Assembly (NCBI GenBank): GCA_945285915.1
Contig: CALYQL010000004.1
Span: forward strand, 62,001 to 126,000
Reading direction: 5' to 3'
DNA: 64,000 nt
Source of the DNA: an uncultured Bartonella sp.
Lineage (GTDB): Bacteria; Pseudomonadota; Alphaproteobacteria; Rhizobiales; Rhizobiaceae
Under the pieces are notes generated by a model. It had not been told where the DNA came from and did not search any database. It saw nothing but the letters and a program-made list of their open reading frames with translations. The position numbers were made by a program, and so were the translations under genes. Shown here piece by piece: positions 18,169-29,100 of the stretch. Position 1 is the first letter of the stretch. Every line of letters starts with the position of its first letter.

Positions 18169-18206
18169 TTGACCTTCCCATGATGGTAACCCTTATTTTA
18201 GGGTTA
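18169..18206 (+). promoter_or_regulatory. CueR/HmrR-type promoter of copA
   Basis: A -35 TTGACC (18169-18174) and a -10-like TATTTT (18194-18199) are separated by 19 bp, the long spacer typical of MerR-family promoters. The left operator arm ACCTTCC is exact; the right arm is degraded. A perfect inverted repeat TAACCCT/AGGGTTA (18187-18193 and 18200-18206) surrounds the -10. Copper induction is inferred. No cueR gene is in the window. Confidence 0.65.
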
Positions 18207-18236
18207 TGAGATTTCAATTGAGTGAAGGCGCTAAAA

Positions 18237-20723
18237 ATGACAGCTACAACCGATGTTGCAAAAAATGAGCCAAATTCAAGAGTAGGAAAACGCCATATTC
18301 AACTCAATATTGAAGGTATGACCTGTGCATCCTGTGTCCGACATGTTGAAAAAGCTTTGAACAATATAGCAGGTGTTGAAGATGCGCGTGTCAATTTGGC
18401 AACCGAACGAGCTGATGTGACAGCTGATACTGCGCTGCCAATCAGTGATCTGGTAAACGCTGTTGAAAAAGCTGGTTATGAAGTTGGATCAAAAACCGTC
18501 GATCTTGATATTGGTGGCATGAACTGTGCCTCATGCGTTCGTCGTGTAGAAAAAGCGTTAAATTCTGTAACGGGTGTTAACAAGGCAACTGTCAATATGG
18601 CAACCAACCGCGCCCATGTTGAAATAATCTGCGGGGTTACAGCAATTGAACAATTGCAGAAAGCAGTGGAAGTTGCCGGTTATAGCGCAACACCGATCAA
18701 CGAACACAAAACGGAAGATCGCCAAGCTCAGGAAACCCATAAATTAGCCGTATCGTTAATTATTGCATTAATTTTGACTATTCCAGTATTTGTCATGGAA
18801 ATGGGTGGTCACATTTCACCACCATTCCATCACTGGATTATGGAGACGATAGGAGAGTTTCCATCGCGGCTCATACAATTTATTTTGACAAGCTTGGTAC
18901 TGTTTGGCCCGGGGTGGAGATTCTTCAAGTCTGGAATACCTAATCTCTTACGTGGTACACCCGATATGAATTCGCTTGTTGCTGTTGGGTCTCTGGCAGC
19001 TTGGGCTTATTCGACTGTTGCAACATTTGCTGGATCATTGCTACCACAAGGCACCAATAACATATATTTTGAAGCCGCCGCCGTAATTGTCACTTTAATT
19101 TTGTTGGGACGATATCTTGAAGCCGGAGCACGTGGTCGAACCGGTGAAGCTATCAAGGCATTGGCAGGATTAAAACCAAAGACAGCTCGTATTGTTCAAG
19201 ATAATACGGAAAAAGATATTCCCTTGGAAGATGTGGCGATCGGCGATATTGTTGTGGTACGCCCTGGTGAGAAATTCCCTGTCGATGGGCGCGTTACCAG
19301 TGGAACGTCCAATGTCAATGAAGCGATGATGACAGGCGAAGCATTACCTGTTGCCAAAAAATCCGGTGACAATGTTTATAGCGGAACAATCAATGGCAAT
19401 GGCACCTTGACGTTTGTTGCCGAAAAAATCGGCAGTGATACCTTGATTGCACAAATTCAAAAAATGGTTGAAGATGCCCAAAGTGCCAAATTGCCGATAC
19501 AAACAATGGTCGACAAAGTCACTGGCTGGTTTGTACCTGCTGTTTTTGCTGCTGCTATCCTGACATTTCTGATTTGGTTTTTTATTGGCCCCTCCCCTGC
19601 ATTGCCACATGCTTTGGTAGCAGGTGTTTCGGTTCTTATCATTGCGTGTCCGTGCGCTATGGGATTGGCAACCCCAACATCCATTATGGTGGCAACAGGT
19701 CGGGCTGCAAGATTGGGTATTCTGTTTCGTCGCGGTGATGCCTTACAGACTTTGCGCGATAGTCATATTATAGCATTTGATAAAACAGGCACTTTAACCA
19801 TTGGAAAGCCTATTCTACAAAAGATAGAGACAGCAAAAGGTTTTGATGAAAAAACGACCCTTGCTCAAATAGCCGCGGTTGAATTGCGTTCTGAGCACCC
19901 GATTGGCGAAGCCCTTAATGAGGCTGCAAAAAAATTCAATTTGAAATTGGACAGCGTTTCTAACTTTTCAGCAAAACCGGGATTTGGCATTTATGGTGAA
20001 ATCAATAGCCACAAAATTGCCGTTGGCAATAACCGATATATGCATGAGATCGGTGCTGACACCAGCGTTTTTGACCATACCGCCAGACAATTTGGCAATG
20101 ATGGTTTAACGCCATTTTATGGGGCTATTGATGGAAAAGGTGCTGCTATTCTTGCAGTAGAAGACCCAATCAAACCCCAATCAACAAAGACGATTAAAAC
20201 GCTTGAAACAATGGGCATAAAAACCGCGTTGATTACAGGTGATAACCGCAATACCGCACAGACGATCGGTAAAAAAATTGGCATTTCGGAAATAAGTGCA
20301 GAAGTCTTGCCAGCTGGTAAGGTAGATGCCGTTAAAAAACTGAGTGCAACCTATGGCAAAATTGCCTTTGTCGGAGATGGCATCAATGATGCGCCGGCAC
20401 TTGCTGCGGCAGATACCGGTATTGCCATAGGTACGGGAACGGACGTTGCGATTGAAAGTGCCGATGTTGTTTTAATGTCAGGTAATCCGGCTGGTGTTGT
20501 GAATGCGGTTGCAATTTCCAAAGCCACTATTCGCAATATAAAACAAAACCTGTTCTGGGCATTTGGTTATAATGTTGCATTAATCCCTGTTGCTGCAGGA
20601 ATTTTCTATCCTTGGTGGGGTGTCCAATTATCACCAATGCTCTCGGCCGCTGCCATGGCTTTATCCAGCGTTTTTGTTGTTTCCAATGCACTACGCTTGC
20701 GACATTTTAAAGCCGTTTTATGA
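18237..20723 (+). CDS. copA: Copper-exporting P1B-type ATPase
   Basis: About 828 residues from the ATG at 18237, preferred over a GTG at 18222 because GAAGGCG lies about 8 bases before it. Two N-terminal heavy-metal-associated domains carry GMTCASC and GMNCASC. They are followed by eight membrane helices, the ion-channel motif CPC in [13 protein letters not shown], the TGEA actuator loop (MMTGEALP), the phosphorylation site DKTGTLT and the hinge [14 protein letters not shown]. The CPC helix followed by [14 protein letters not shown] and the C-terminal [11 protein letters not shown]...[21 protein letters not shown] signature place it in the Cu+ (P1B-1) class. It pumps Cu+ from the cytoplasm to the periplasm. 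A CueR-type promoter lies upstream; the CopZ-like chaperone at 49227 has a similar promoter. Confidence 0.95.
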   Translation: MTATTDVAKNEPNSRVGKRHIQLNIEGMTCASCVRHVEKALNNIAGVEDARVNLATERADVTADTALPISDLVNAVEKAGYEVGSKTVDLDIGGMNCASCVRRVEKALNSVTGVNKATVNMATNRAHVEIICGVTAIEQLQKAVEVAGYSATPINEHKTEDRQAQETHKLAVSLIIALILTIPVFVMEMGGHISPPFHHWIMETIGEFPSRLIQFILTSLVLFGPGWRFFKSGIPNLLRGTPDMNSLVAVGSLAAWAYSTVATFAGSLLPQGTNNIYFEAAAVIVTLILLGRYLEAGARGRTGEAIKALAGLKPKTARIVQDNTEKDIPLEDVAIGDIVVVRPGEKFPVDGRVTSGTSNVNEAMMTGEALPVAKKSGDNVYSGTINGNGTLTFVAEKIGSDTLIAQIQKMVEDAQSAKLPIQTMVDKVTGWFVPAVFAAAILTFLIWFFIGPSPALPHALVAGVSVLIIACPCAMGLATPTSIMVATGRAARLGILFRRGDALQTLRDSHIIAFDKTGTLTIGKPILQKIETAKGFDEKTTLAQIAAVELRSEHPIGEALNEAAKKFNLKLDSVSNFSAKPGFGIYGEINSHKIAVGNNRYMHEIGADTSVFDHTARQFGNDGLTPFYGAIDGKGAAILAVEDPIKPQSTKTIKTLETMGIKTALITGDNRNTAQTIGKKIGISEISAEVLPAGKVDAVKKLSATYGKIAFVGDGINDAPALAAADTGIAIGTGTDVAIESADVVLMSGNPAGVVNAVAISKATIRNIKQNLFWAFGYNVALIPVAAGIFYPWWGVQLSPMLSAAAMALSSVFVVSNALRLRHFKAVL

Positions 20724-20801
20724 GTTCTATGGCAATGCCGTTTTATAGTGCTTAAACGGATATGTTTCGTTTCTGCTCATTGTAAAAGCTTTTTATTGTG
20801 G

Positions 20802-20816
20802 TCACGTTTAACGTGA
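20802..20816. promoter_or_regulatory. Palindromic operator candidate upstream of the D-lactate dehydrogenase gene
   Basis: TCACGTT-T-AACGTGA is a perfect 7-bp dyad around one base, about 86 bp before the start codon. A related TCACGT occurs again about 35 bp further on. A GntR- or LacI-type regulator would fit, but none is adjacent. Confidence 0.4.
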
Positions 20817-20901
20817 TTACACAAATTACGATTGCAATTATTTTATCATCACGTCATGTTGCGAGCAAAAATTGCCTAATTATAGGAAAGTGGAAATATA
20901 A

Positions 20902-22299
20902 ATGGCACCGCGTTGTGATGAAAAAACAATAGAACTCGTATGCAATGAACTGGAAAACGCCTTTGGGGAAAAATTTAACCGTAATCTTTCCGTAAGACAG
21001 TCCCACTCGCATAATGTAACCGCTTTGACACACCAAATACCAGATGGCGTTGTTTATGTCGCATCAACCGATGATGTCGTAAAAGCAGTGCAAATTTGTG
21101 CGCAATATAAAATGCCAATTATAGCCTTTGGTGCTGGTAGCTCGATAGAAGGACAATTGAATGCGCCTTTTGGCGGCATTAGTCTGGATTTCGGCAAAAT
21201 GGATCAAGTGGTTTCTTTTTCGCCGGAGGATATGACTGTTACTGTGCAACCAGGCATTACCCGTGAAGTGTTGAATAGCTGGTTGCGTGATAGTGGTTTG
21301 TTTTTTCCGATTGATCCGGGTGCCAATGCATCAATCGGTGGCATGGCTTCAACACGCGCTTCAGGTACCAATGCTGTACGCTATGGCACTATGAAAGATG
21401 CTGTCCTATGCGCACAAGCCGTTATGGCAGATGGGCGCGTTATTCATACAGCAAGTAGAGCTAAAAAGTCGGCTGCCGGTTATGATTTGACCCGTTTACT
21501 TGTTGGTTCTGAAGGTACATTGGGCATTTTCACAGAAATAACTTTGCGTCTTCATCCGCAACCTGAAACCATATCAAGCGGTGTATGCACTTTTGCAACC
21601 GTTACGGATGCGTGTGATACGGTCATTGAATCAATCCAATGCTCAATTCCATTTGCCCGCGTTGAATTGATGGACGAGTTTATGGTCAAAGCCTGTAATG
21701 CCTATTCCGGTTTAACACTGGAGCCGCGCCCAACATTATGTGTTGAATTTCATGGCGATAAAGCAAGTGTCGACAGTCAGGTTGCAATGTTTGCAGAAAT
21801 TGCTGCCGGTCATGGCTCAACAGATTTTCAACATTCAACAGATCCAGCCAAACGGGCACAATTATGGAAAGCACGGCATGATGCTTTTTGGGCTGCTGAA
21901 GCCAGTTTGCCTGATTGTGATGTATTTTCAACCGATGCTTGTGTGCCCATTTCCAGACTGGCAGATTGCGTTGGCGAAACACAAAAAGATTTGCAGGAAC
22001 ATGGATTAATTGGCCCGATGATTGGCCATGTTGGTGATGGCAATTTTCACGTTCTTTTAGGCTATCGTAAAGGTAATGCGGAAGACGAAAAAAAAGTCAA
22101 CGAGTTTTCTAGAAGGCTTTCAGAGCGCGCCATCTCAATGGATGGAACGTGTACCGGTGAACATGGTATAGGCCAAAGAAAAGCAAAATATTTACGGATG
22201 GAATTGGGCGACGCTGTTGATTACATGTTGATGATCAAAAAAGCGCTTGATCCTGATAATATTCTTAATCCGGGGAAATATGGTTTTTCAGATAATTGA
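20902..22299 (+). CDS. FAD-binding oxidase, D-lactate dehydrogenase (cytochrome) type
   Basis: A 465-residue member of the FAD-binding PCMH/VAO family. The N-terminal FAD domain shows GAGSSIEGQLNAPFGGI, a PGANASIGGMASTRASGTNAVRYG loop and GSEGTLGIFTEITL. The C-terminal substrate domain carries HVGDGNFH (metal/substrate His residues) and GTCTGEHGIGQRKAKYL. This combination is that of cytochrome-linked D-lactate dehydrogenases (DLD), with glycolate oxidase GlcD as the nearest alternative. It would oxidise D-lactate to pyruvate and feed electrons to the respiratory chain. It is monocistronic; its last 35 bases overlap the convergent DUF488 gene. Confidence 0.85.
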   Translation: MAPRCDEKTIELVCNELENAFGEKFNRNLSVRQSHSHNVTALTHQIPDGVVYVASTDDVVKAVQICAQYKMPIIAFGAGSSIEGQLNAPFGGISLDFGKMDQVVSFSPEDMTVTVQPGITREVLNSWLRDSGLFFPIDPGANASIGGMASTRASGTNAVRYGTMKDAVLCAQAVMADGRVIHTASRAKKSAAGYDLTRLLVGSEGTLGIFTEITLRLHPQPETISSGVCTFATVTDACDTVIESIQCSIPFARVELMDEFMVKACNAYSGLTLEPRPTLCVEFHGDKASVDSQVAMFAEIAAGHGSTDFQHSTDPAKRAQLWKARHDAFWAAEASLPDCDVFSTDACVPISRLADCVGETQKDLQEHGLIGPMIGHVGDGNFHVLLGYRKGNAEDEKKVNEFSRRLSERAISMDGTCTGEHGIGQRKAKYLRMELGDAVDYMLMIKKALDPDNILNPGKYGFSDN

Positions 22300-22627
22300 T
22301 AAAAACCACCGCATTATTATGCGCTTCATCATGAGCAGCATATAATAGTGTAACTTTAGGATGAGATTGTAGGGAAGAGTAGAAATTTGCGATATCTTGT
22401 TGTTGTTTTTCAAGTTCAAGCTCATATCGATGTTTAAACTCTTCCCATCTATCGAGATCATGGTTAAACCATCTGCGAAGTTCGGTGCTTGGCGCATAAT
22501 CCTTTTTCCAATCATCAATATCCGCCTTATCTCGCTTTAAGCCACGTGGCCATAAACGATCTATAAGCACCCGCCAACCATCATCAGGCACATACGCTTC
22601 ATAAACACGTTTCATTGCCAACTTCAT
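22265..22627 (-). CDS. DUF488 family protein (YeaO-like)
   Basis: A 120-residue protein with the full DUF488 signature: VYEAYVPDDGWRVLIDRLWPRG near the N-terminus, WKKDYAPSTELRRWFNHD in the middle, and VTLLYAAHDEAHNNAVVF with a final NYL near the C-terminus. Family members are small cytosolic proteins of unknown biochemical role, sometimes noted near metal or stress genes. The 3' end overlaps the convergent D-lactate dehydrogenase gene by 35 bases, so the two transcripts are antisense at their ends. The start at 22627 has AGGG 10 bases upstream; an internal ATG at codon 5 is possible. Confidence 0.85.
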   Translation of the reverse strand: MKLAMKRVYEAYVPDDGWRVLIDRLWPRGLKRDKADIDDWKKDYAPSTELRRWFNHDLDRWEEFKHRYELELEKQQQDIANFYSSLQSHPKVTLLYAAHDEAHNNAVVFINYLKNHISPD

Positions 22628-22789
22628 ACGAATAGCCCTGCTTTCTTCTTTAAATCAACGCGAAGACACGCAATTTGAAACCATGCTACAACGGTAAACC
22701 CAAAATGCAGCAAATTGCCTGCTATTAAAGTAGATTTATAAGACATACAGGCAAGAGCAGATAATGCATGAGCTCTCTATAACGTATAA

Positions 22790-24001
22790 TCACTTAATCT
22801 TTCGACTTAATGCGATATTCAGCAGCAATGCTAACAGCATAATGATCGCTGTCATAAAAAAGACGGATGGAACACCAAACCAACCACTTACAAAACCACC
22901 GCATATCGGCCCTAAAACTTGCCCGATATATTGAACTGATACAGACAACCCTAAAATTGCACCTATTGCATGGCTCGGCACATTTTGGCGTATAATGGCC
23001 GTTACACAAGGTATTAATCCCCCAAGGAAAAATCCCAATATAAATCTGAGTAATGCAAGCTGCCATGCAGCTGTTACAAAAGCTTGCGGTAGTAACAAAC
23101 AAATACACCCGACCATCGATGCGATCAGTACATGCCAATGCCCAATGCGATCAGCAAGTTTACCCAAATATATCGAAGAAAAAGCGCTACCAAGTGCTGT
23201 GAGAGACATTACCAAACCAGCCCAGAATGTTAAATGAGCGGGCTCTACGTGCAATGTTCCAATATAGATAGTGATAACAGGTTCAATCGATAAGTTAGCA
23301 AATGTTATCAATGCACCTGTTATTAAAATGAAGCCTATGGGTTTATTGAAAACATCAATCTGCCAAATGCTTATTTTTGCCTCGGTATTCCGCCGTTTTG
23401 AAAATAATACCCGATCTTCGCGGATAAAAACCAATGTCAAAATGAATGTTAGGAAAATTACCGAGCCAACAACGAGAAAACAATAACGAATACCGATATA
23501 TTGCGGCAATATTCCACCAATCATAGGCCCTACAAAGCTACCAGCCATCACCGCTGAAGAGATAACACCAAGCGCCCAACCCGTTTTTTCTTTTGGTGCC
23601 TGTGTTGCTGCCAAAATCGTTGCCCCAGATGCATAACCTCCAGCCAAACCTGTTAACAGCCGCAAACCAACCAATTGCCAAATATTTGCAACAAATCCCA
23701 TCAAGCCAATTGCAATTGCCATACCCAAAGCAGCACGAACAAGCATGAGCTTACGCCCATAATAATCACCCAATTTACCCCATAATGGAGCAACCAAGGC
23801 CGCTGAAAAAAACGTTGCGGCATAGGCTATGCCAGACCAACCGGCGATATTCTTTTCGCCAGAAACACCAATTTCAGCAATAAATATCGGCAAAACCGGT
23901 AGCAACAATGTCATGCCAACAATTGTTGTCAACGCGCCTATTGCTGAAATGATGACATTACGTCGCCAATATGAAGACGTTTCTTCAAATGTATTCATCA
24001 T
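22790..24001 (-). CDS. MFS multidrug transporter, MdtG-like
   Basis: A 403-residue, 12-helix major facilitator protein. It follows the E. coli MdtG pattern: the start has YWRRNVIISAIGALTT, then LPVLPIFIAEIGV, WSGIAYAATFFSAALVAPLWG, LGDYYGRKLMLVRAALGMAIAIGLMGF, LLTGLAGGYASGA..LAATQAP and GWALGVISS. MdtG pumps drugs such as fosfomycin out of the cell; the substrate here is inferred. A second loop LGKLADRIGHWHVLIAS marks the half-repeat. It is transcribed alone, with about 160 bases to the DUF488 gene and about 265 to the next gene upstream. No regulator gene is adjacent. Confidence 0.82.
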   Translation of the reverse strand: MMNTFEETSSYWRRNVIISAIGALTTIVGMTLLLPVLPIFIAEIGVSGEKNIAGWSGIAYAATFFSAALVAPLWGKLGDYYGRKLMLVRAALGMAIAIGLMGFVANIWQLVGLRLLTGLAGGYASGATILAATQAPKEKTGWALGVISSAVMAGSFVGPMIGGILPQYIGIRYCFLVVGSVIFLTFILTLVFIREDRVLFSKRRNTEAKISIWQIDVFNKPIGFILITGALITFANLSIEPVITIYIGTLHVEPAHLTFWAGLVMSLTALGSAFSSIYLGKLADRIGHWHVLIASMVGCICLLLPQAFVTAAWQLALLRFILGFFLGGLIPCVTAIIRQNVPSHAIGAILGLSVSVQYIGQVLGPICGGFVSGWFGVPSVFFMTAIIMLLALLLNIALSRKIK

Positions 24002-24267
24002 TTATTTAACTACTATCAAATTTTATTGTTTAGCAATCAAAGCCACGCGACAAAAATACTCTTTGTCTATATTGGCAAATTTGTACACGTTAGCAAAATA
24101 GAATGTTATACGTTCAAATTTCCAAGACAAATATAGGCGATCTCTATTGTCTTATCTTTTGTGTAAAATATTTAAAGTCACAATAAATTGGCTTTATTTT
24201 AAGGTAGATAGATCGTTAATCTATATTATATTTATTTGCATGTAAAGCCACACTAGGGACACACCTT

Positions 24268-25839
24268 TTGGATTTTCTACGTTTTATAATTATCGTTGTT
24301 TTTATCTTTGCAATAGCTTCAATATTGGCAGTCTATGCCTATGGTCGGTTTGCCAAAAGTGCGCGTGGAGCAAAATCCTTTGCGCTGCAAATTGTTCCCG
24401 GACAAACCCCACTCGACAAAACACTCGAACACCTTGCTGCACGGCAAAATGGCCTTGGTGTCGAAAAAGACGCCCTGTCGATTGTTATCAATAATCTTGA
24501 TGCTTTTGCAGCACGCGCTGTTGGCGCTGCTCTATCAGGAAGAAGTCTTGATCTCATGTATTATATTTGGGACGATGACCTTACTGGACGTCTTCTACTT
24601 AATGCCGTGATGGAAGCAGCAGACCGTGGCGTGCGTGTACGTATGCTGCTTGATGATATTAATGCCCAAGGGCGTGATCCAGCCTATGTGGCACTTGATA
24701 AGCACCCTAATATTGAAATCCGAATGTTTAATCCCGGACGCGCAAGAAATGGTGGCTTACGCCGCGGCTTGGAAATGATGTTACGGGCGCTAACCGTCAC
24801 ACGCCGTATGCACAATAAAGCATTTATTGTTGATGGGCGCGTTGCTTTTGTTGGTGGACGCAATATTGCCGATGCTTATTTTGATGCGGGCAAAGCTTCG
24901 AATTTCCGCGATCTTGATCTTATGCTTATTGGACCATCTGTCAAAAAGGTAGAAACAATTTTTGACAGTTTTTGGAATAGTGATGTTGCATTACCCATTC
25001 ATGCGCTGAGCGTTCCGAAAAAAACGCAAGATTTGGATTATTGGAAAGATCAGCTACGCCAATTTCGCAATTCCGAAAAAGCCAAACCATATATCGATTA
25101 TATTCATCGGCATATCAGTTTTGAGCATTTTATAAAACCAAAACAAAAACTCTTTCCGGTAGTTTCCGTTGATGTTGTATCCGACCCGCCAGAAAAAGCA
25201 CTTGGGCACAAACCTGAAAACTGGTTGATGCGGCTTTTTGCACCTTTAATTTATGGTGCCAAACACGAGCTACAAATAACCTCCCCCTATTTTGTTCCGG
25301 GTAAAACAGGCACACAACATTTATGTGCACTTGTCGCACGCGGTGCTGATGTAAAAATTCTAACCAATTCACTGGCCGCTACCGATGTTGCAGCGGTTCA
25401 TGGCGGATATGCTCCTTATAGAAAACCACTCTTAAAAGGTGGCGCAAAACTTTATGAACTTAAACCAGATGGCGGAACGCACCGATTACGATTGTTCGGC
25501 TCTGGCCGCGCAAGCCTTCATACAAAAGCATTTTTAATTGATGGGAAAACAGCCTTTATCGGCTCTTTCAATTTTGATCCTCGTTCTGAATCCCTTAACA
25601 CAGAAATGGGTATTTTGTTTGAGTGCCCGCAGATTACCAGCAGTATGGATATTCTATTTTTAGAAGAAACAACTGGAGAAATGAGTTATCAGCTCCATCT
25701 TGCAGAAAATGGTAAGATTTGTTGGGATTATATCGAAGATGAAAAACCATGCACGGCTATGAAAGAACCTGAAAGCAGGCTATGGCGGCGCGCTTTTGCC
25801 AAATTGATTAGCTGGTTGCCTATCCAATCACAATTGTAA
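24268..25839 (+). CDS. Phospholipase D/cardiolipin synthase-like protein
   Basis: A 523-residue protein starting at TTG (24268), supported by AGGGA 8 bases upstream. One N-terminal membrane helix (about 5-25) is followed by two PLD domains, each with the HxKxxxxD motif: MHNKAFIVDG..AFVGGRN and LHTKAFLIDG..AFIGSFNFDPRS. Two HKD motifs in one chain with a membrane anchor fit bacterial cardiolipin synthase C-like (ClsC/YmdC) enzymes that join phospholipids in the inner membrane. An exported or intracellular phospholipase D is the alternative. It stands alone; a 101-bp element with inverted ends lies just after its stop. Confidence 0.85.
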   Translation: MDFLRFIIIVVFIFAIASILAVYAYGRFAKSARGAKSFALQIVPGQTPLDKTLEHLAARQNGLGVEKDALSIVINNLDAFAARAVGAALSGRSLDLMYYIWDDDLTGRLLLNAVMEAADRGVRVRMLLDDINAQGRDPAYVALDKHPNIEIRMFNPGRARNGGLRRGLEMMLRALTVTRRMHNKAFIVDGRVAFVGGRNIADAYFDAGKASNFRDLDLMLIGPSVKKVETIFDSFWNSDVALPIHALSVPKKTQDLDYWKDQLRQFRNSEKAKPYIDYIHRHISFEHFIKPKQKLFPVVSVDVVSDPPEKALGHKPENWLMRLFAPLIYGAKHELQITSPYFVPGKTGTQHLCALVARGADVKILTNSLAATDVAAVHGGYAPYRKPLLKGGAKLYELKPDGGTHRLRLFGSGRASLHTKAFLIDGKTAFIGSFNFDPRSESLNTEMGILFECPQITSSMDILFLEETTGEMSYQLHLAENGKICWDYIEDEKPCTAMKEPESRLWRRAFAKLISWLPIQSQL

Positions 25840-25868
25840 GCAAAATAATCTGCGTGCAAAATTTTTGA

Positions 25869-25969
25869 TTTATCCGGTTTGACTGGAAACCAACGTGAAA
25901 CCATTAAGTTCGTGTGCTTAAAATTCCACTGTTCAAGGATTGTAACAAAAATCAGTCACACCGGATAAA
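25869..25969. repeat. 101-bp element with 17-bp imperfect inverted ends (MITE-like)
   Basis: TTTATCCGGTTTGACTG at 25869-25885 and CAGTCACACCGGATAAA at 25953-25969 are inverted copies matching at 16 of 17 positions and enclosing 67 bp with no open frame. No target-site duplication is visible and no second copy was noticed in the window. It could be a miniature inverted-repeat element or a long stem-loop at the end of the PLD transcript. Confidence 0.5.
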
Positions 25970-26020
25970 ATCTTCAGATGGCTTTGGATAGTTTTACGGT
26001 TTGATGAAGCGCGCATCACT

Positions 26021-26443
26021 CTATTTATTGGCAAGATATTTTGCCAATCCCTCCATTACATCAGGAAAGTCTGAACTCACACCTTCTCCACAAGACTGGG
26101 CGTCAGGTCCCTCCACGCTAACTGCGTAAACAACCTTGCTGTGACCAGAGCGTAATGCTTCAATACGGTGTTCCACTCTCACCCTTGTCGCATCTATCCA
26201 TGTTTCATCAATAAAATGCTTTTGTTCAACAACATCAATAAGCTGGCTACGAATGGTAAAACCGTCTGGTAGCTCCATGGAAAACCAAGCACCTGACTGA
26301 AACGCCCCTTCTAGATTGATTGATTTTACACCCGAATTCCATTGGCTCCAATTGGACGTATCAATAAACGCCTGCCAAATTTTATCCGGTGCACTGTCAA
26401 TATCGCGTTCATAGAATTTGTGCCAAGTATTGACAGCTGTCAT
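26021..26443 (-). CDS. SRPBCC (START/polyketide cyclase-like) family protein
   Basis: A 140-residue single-domain protein with the SRPBCC pattern: an initial strand (WHKFYERDIDSAPDKIWQAF), a W-x-x-W turn (NWSQWNSGVKSINL), a central sheet (GAWFSMELPDGFTIRSQLIDV..KHFIDETW) and a C-terminal helix (VSSDFPDVMEGLAKYL). These cavity-forming proteins bind hydrophobic ligands or act as toxin-like or Aha1-type partners; the ligand cannot be told from sequence. Length is standard. It is transcribed alone, toward the PLD gene. Confidence 0.75.
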   Translation of the reverse strand: MTAVNTWHKFYERDIDSAPDKIWQAFIDTSNWSQWNSGVKSINLEGAFQSGAWFSMELPDGFTIRSQLIDVVEQKHFIDETWIDATRVRVEHRIEALRSGHSKVVYAVSVEGPDAQSCGEGVSSDFPDVMEGLAKYLANK

Positions 26444-26600
26444 AGGTTTTCCTGACGAAAAATAACAATAAGGTAATAAGTTTCTCTAGCTAAATCATTG
26501 CCATAAAGCAAATTCGAACTTTCTTCAAAGTATTTTTAAATACTGCATTCGATATATGGATGAACCAATTTTTTAAACCGGGATACAGTTTTGATAGGGT

Positions 26601-26638
26601 GAAAGCTGTGAACCATATAGAAAGCTGCGAACCATATA
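26601..26638. repeat. Tandem duplication, 2 x 19 bp
   Basis: GAAAGCTGTGAACCATATA (26601-26619) is followed directly by GAAAGCTGCGAACCATATA (26620-26638), with one mismatch. It lies in the guaB upstream region. Confidence 0.9.
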
Positions 26639-26875
26639 ATTGCAACCTAATGTGTAATTTTGATAAGAAGTGATGTTTTTCATGCCAATTCTAGCTTTAC
26701 CCCCGAAAATGAATGGGGCAGCCTAATAGATCACAACTCTATTTTTGTGCAGCAATGTACCGATTATACTGACACAATTGAGAAATATTATAGATATACG
26801 CTAAAAAATAATACGATTACTCTTTTCAATTTTATTTCCACGTGTTACGAACCACCGCCAATCCATTAGTTGTAA

Positions 26876-28429
<1,554 letters not shown>

Positions 28430-29100
28430 TTTCGTCACTTATCCTGCTGGCAATAATTGTCAGCAGGATAACACTGCTAGTCACTTCGGTGCCTATTAAA
28501 TTTAGACGCAACGTTTGAGCTCACCCAACCATTCTGTTTTCAATCATAGTGCCTGAATCAGAATAAAATTTCTGCATTCTATGTGCAAATCGGCTCTTCC
28601 TCGGCCAATTAACTCCTATTTTGATCCAATCAAATTCCTATTAGAGAAAGACTGTATTTAGATAAGAACCATGCCAATAATCGGTTTTATCAATATGGGT
28701 ATACTCTGAGCTTTGAAAAATTCAAAAATACATTTACGATAGAAAATAGCCTCAGGCTTCAATGCGCTATCAAACTGTTCTGTCAGGCAAATATCGTAAA
28801 ACTTTCGATCTATTTTTTAAATCGCTCAGCGGCCTATTGAAGCCGGCTAATTATTAATTCAACTCAATTATTCTGCTGTCTGTTAAACCGGCAATACCAT
28901 CATTAACAATGGTTTCGCCTTTAGCATGCTGAGCAAGCAAATAACTCTTACGGGCTATTTTCTAACATTGTTAAAAATGGTTTTGCGCTATTACCCGTAA
29001 ATTGACATAAAACCCATCACATATATAGCCAAAACGTGTAAGGTTTGACCATATACGAAATAGTATATTATCCGGCTAATTTCTTTCTGTCGTTATTGAC
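28430..29100. other. Long spacer between guaB and oxyR
   Basis: About 670 bases. Besides the hairpin just after guaB, a 35-codon minus-strand open stretch (28857-28961) ends NDGIAGLTDSRIIELN and reads like the tail of a lost gene, without a start. No tRNA or IS end was seen. Confidence 0.4.
28439..28471 (+). terminator. Strong hairpin after guaB
   Basis: A 15-bp stem (28439-28453 with 28457-28471, one G.U pair) with a 3-nt loop begins 10 bases after the guaB stop. No T-run follows, so it may act as a 3' stabiliser or need Rho. Confidence 0.6.

Noticed and set aside
26660-26869. 69-codon frame with TTG start upstream of guaB
   Set aside because: No ribosome-binding site, no recognisable motif; it runs through the likely guaB promoter region.
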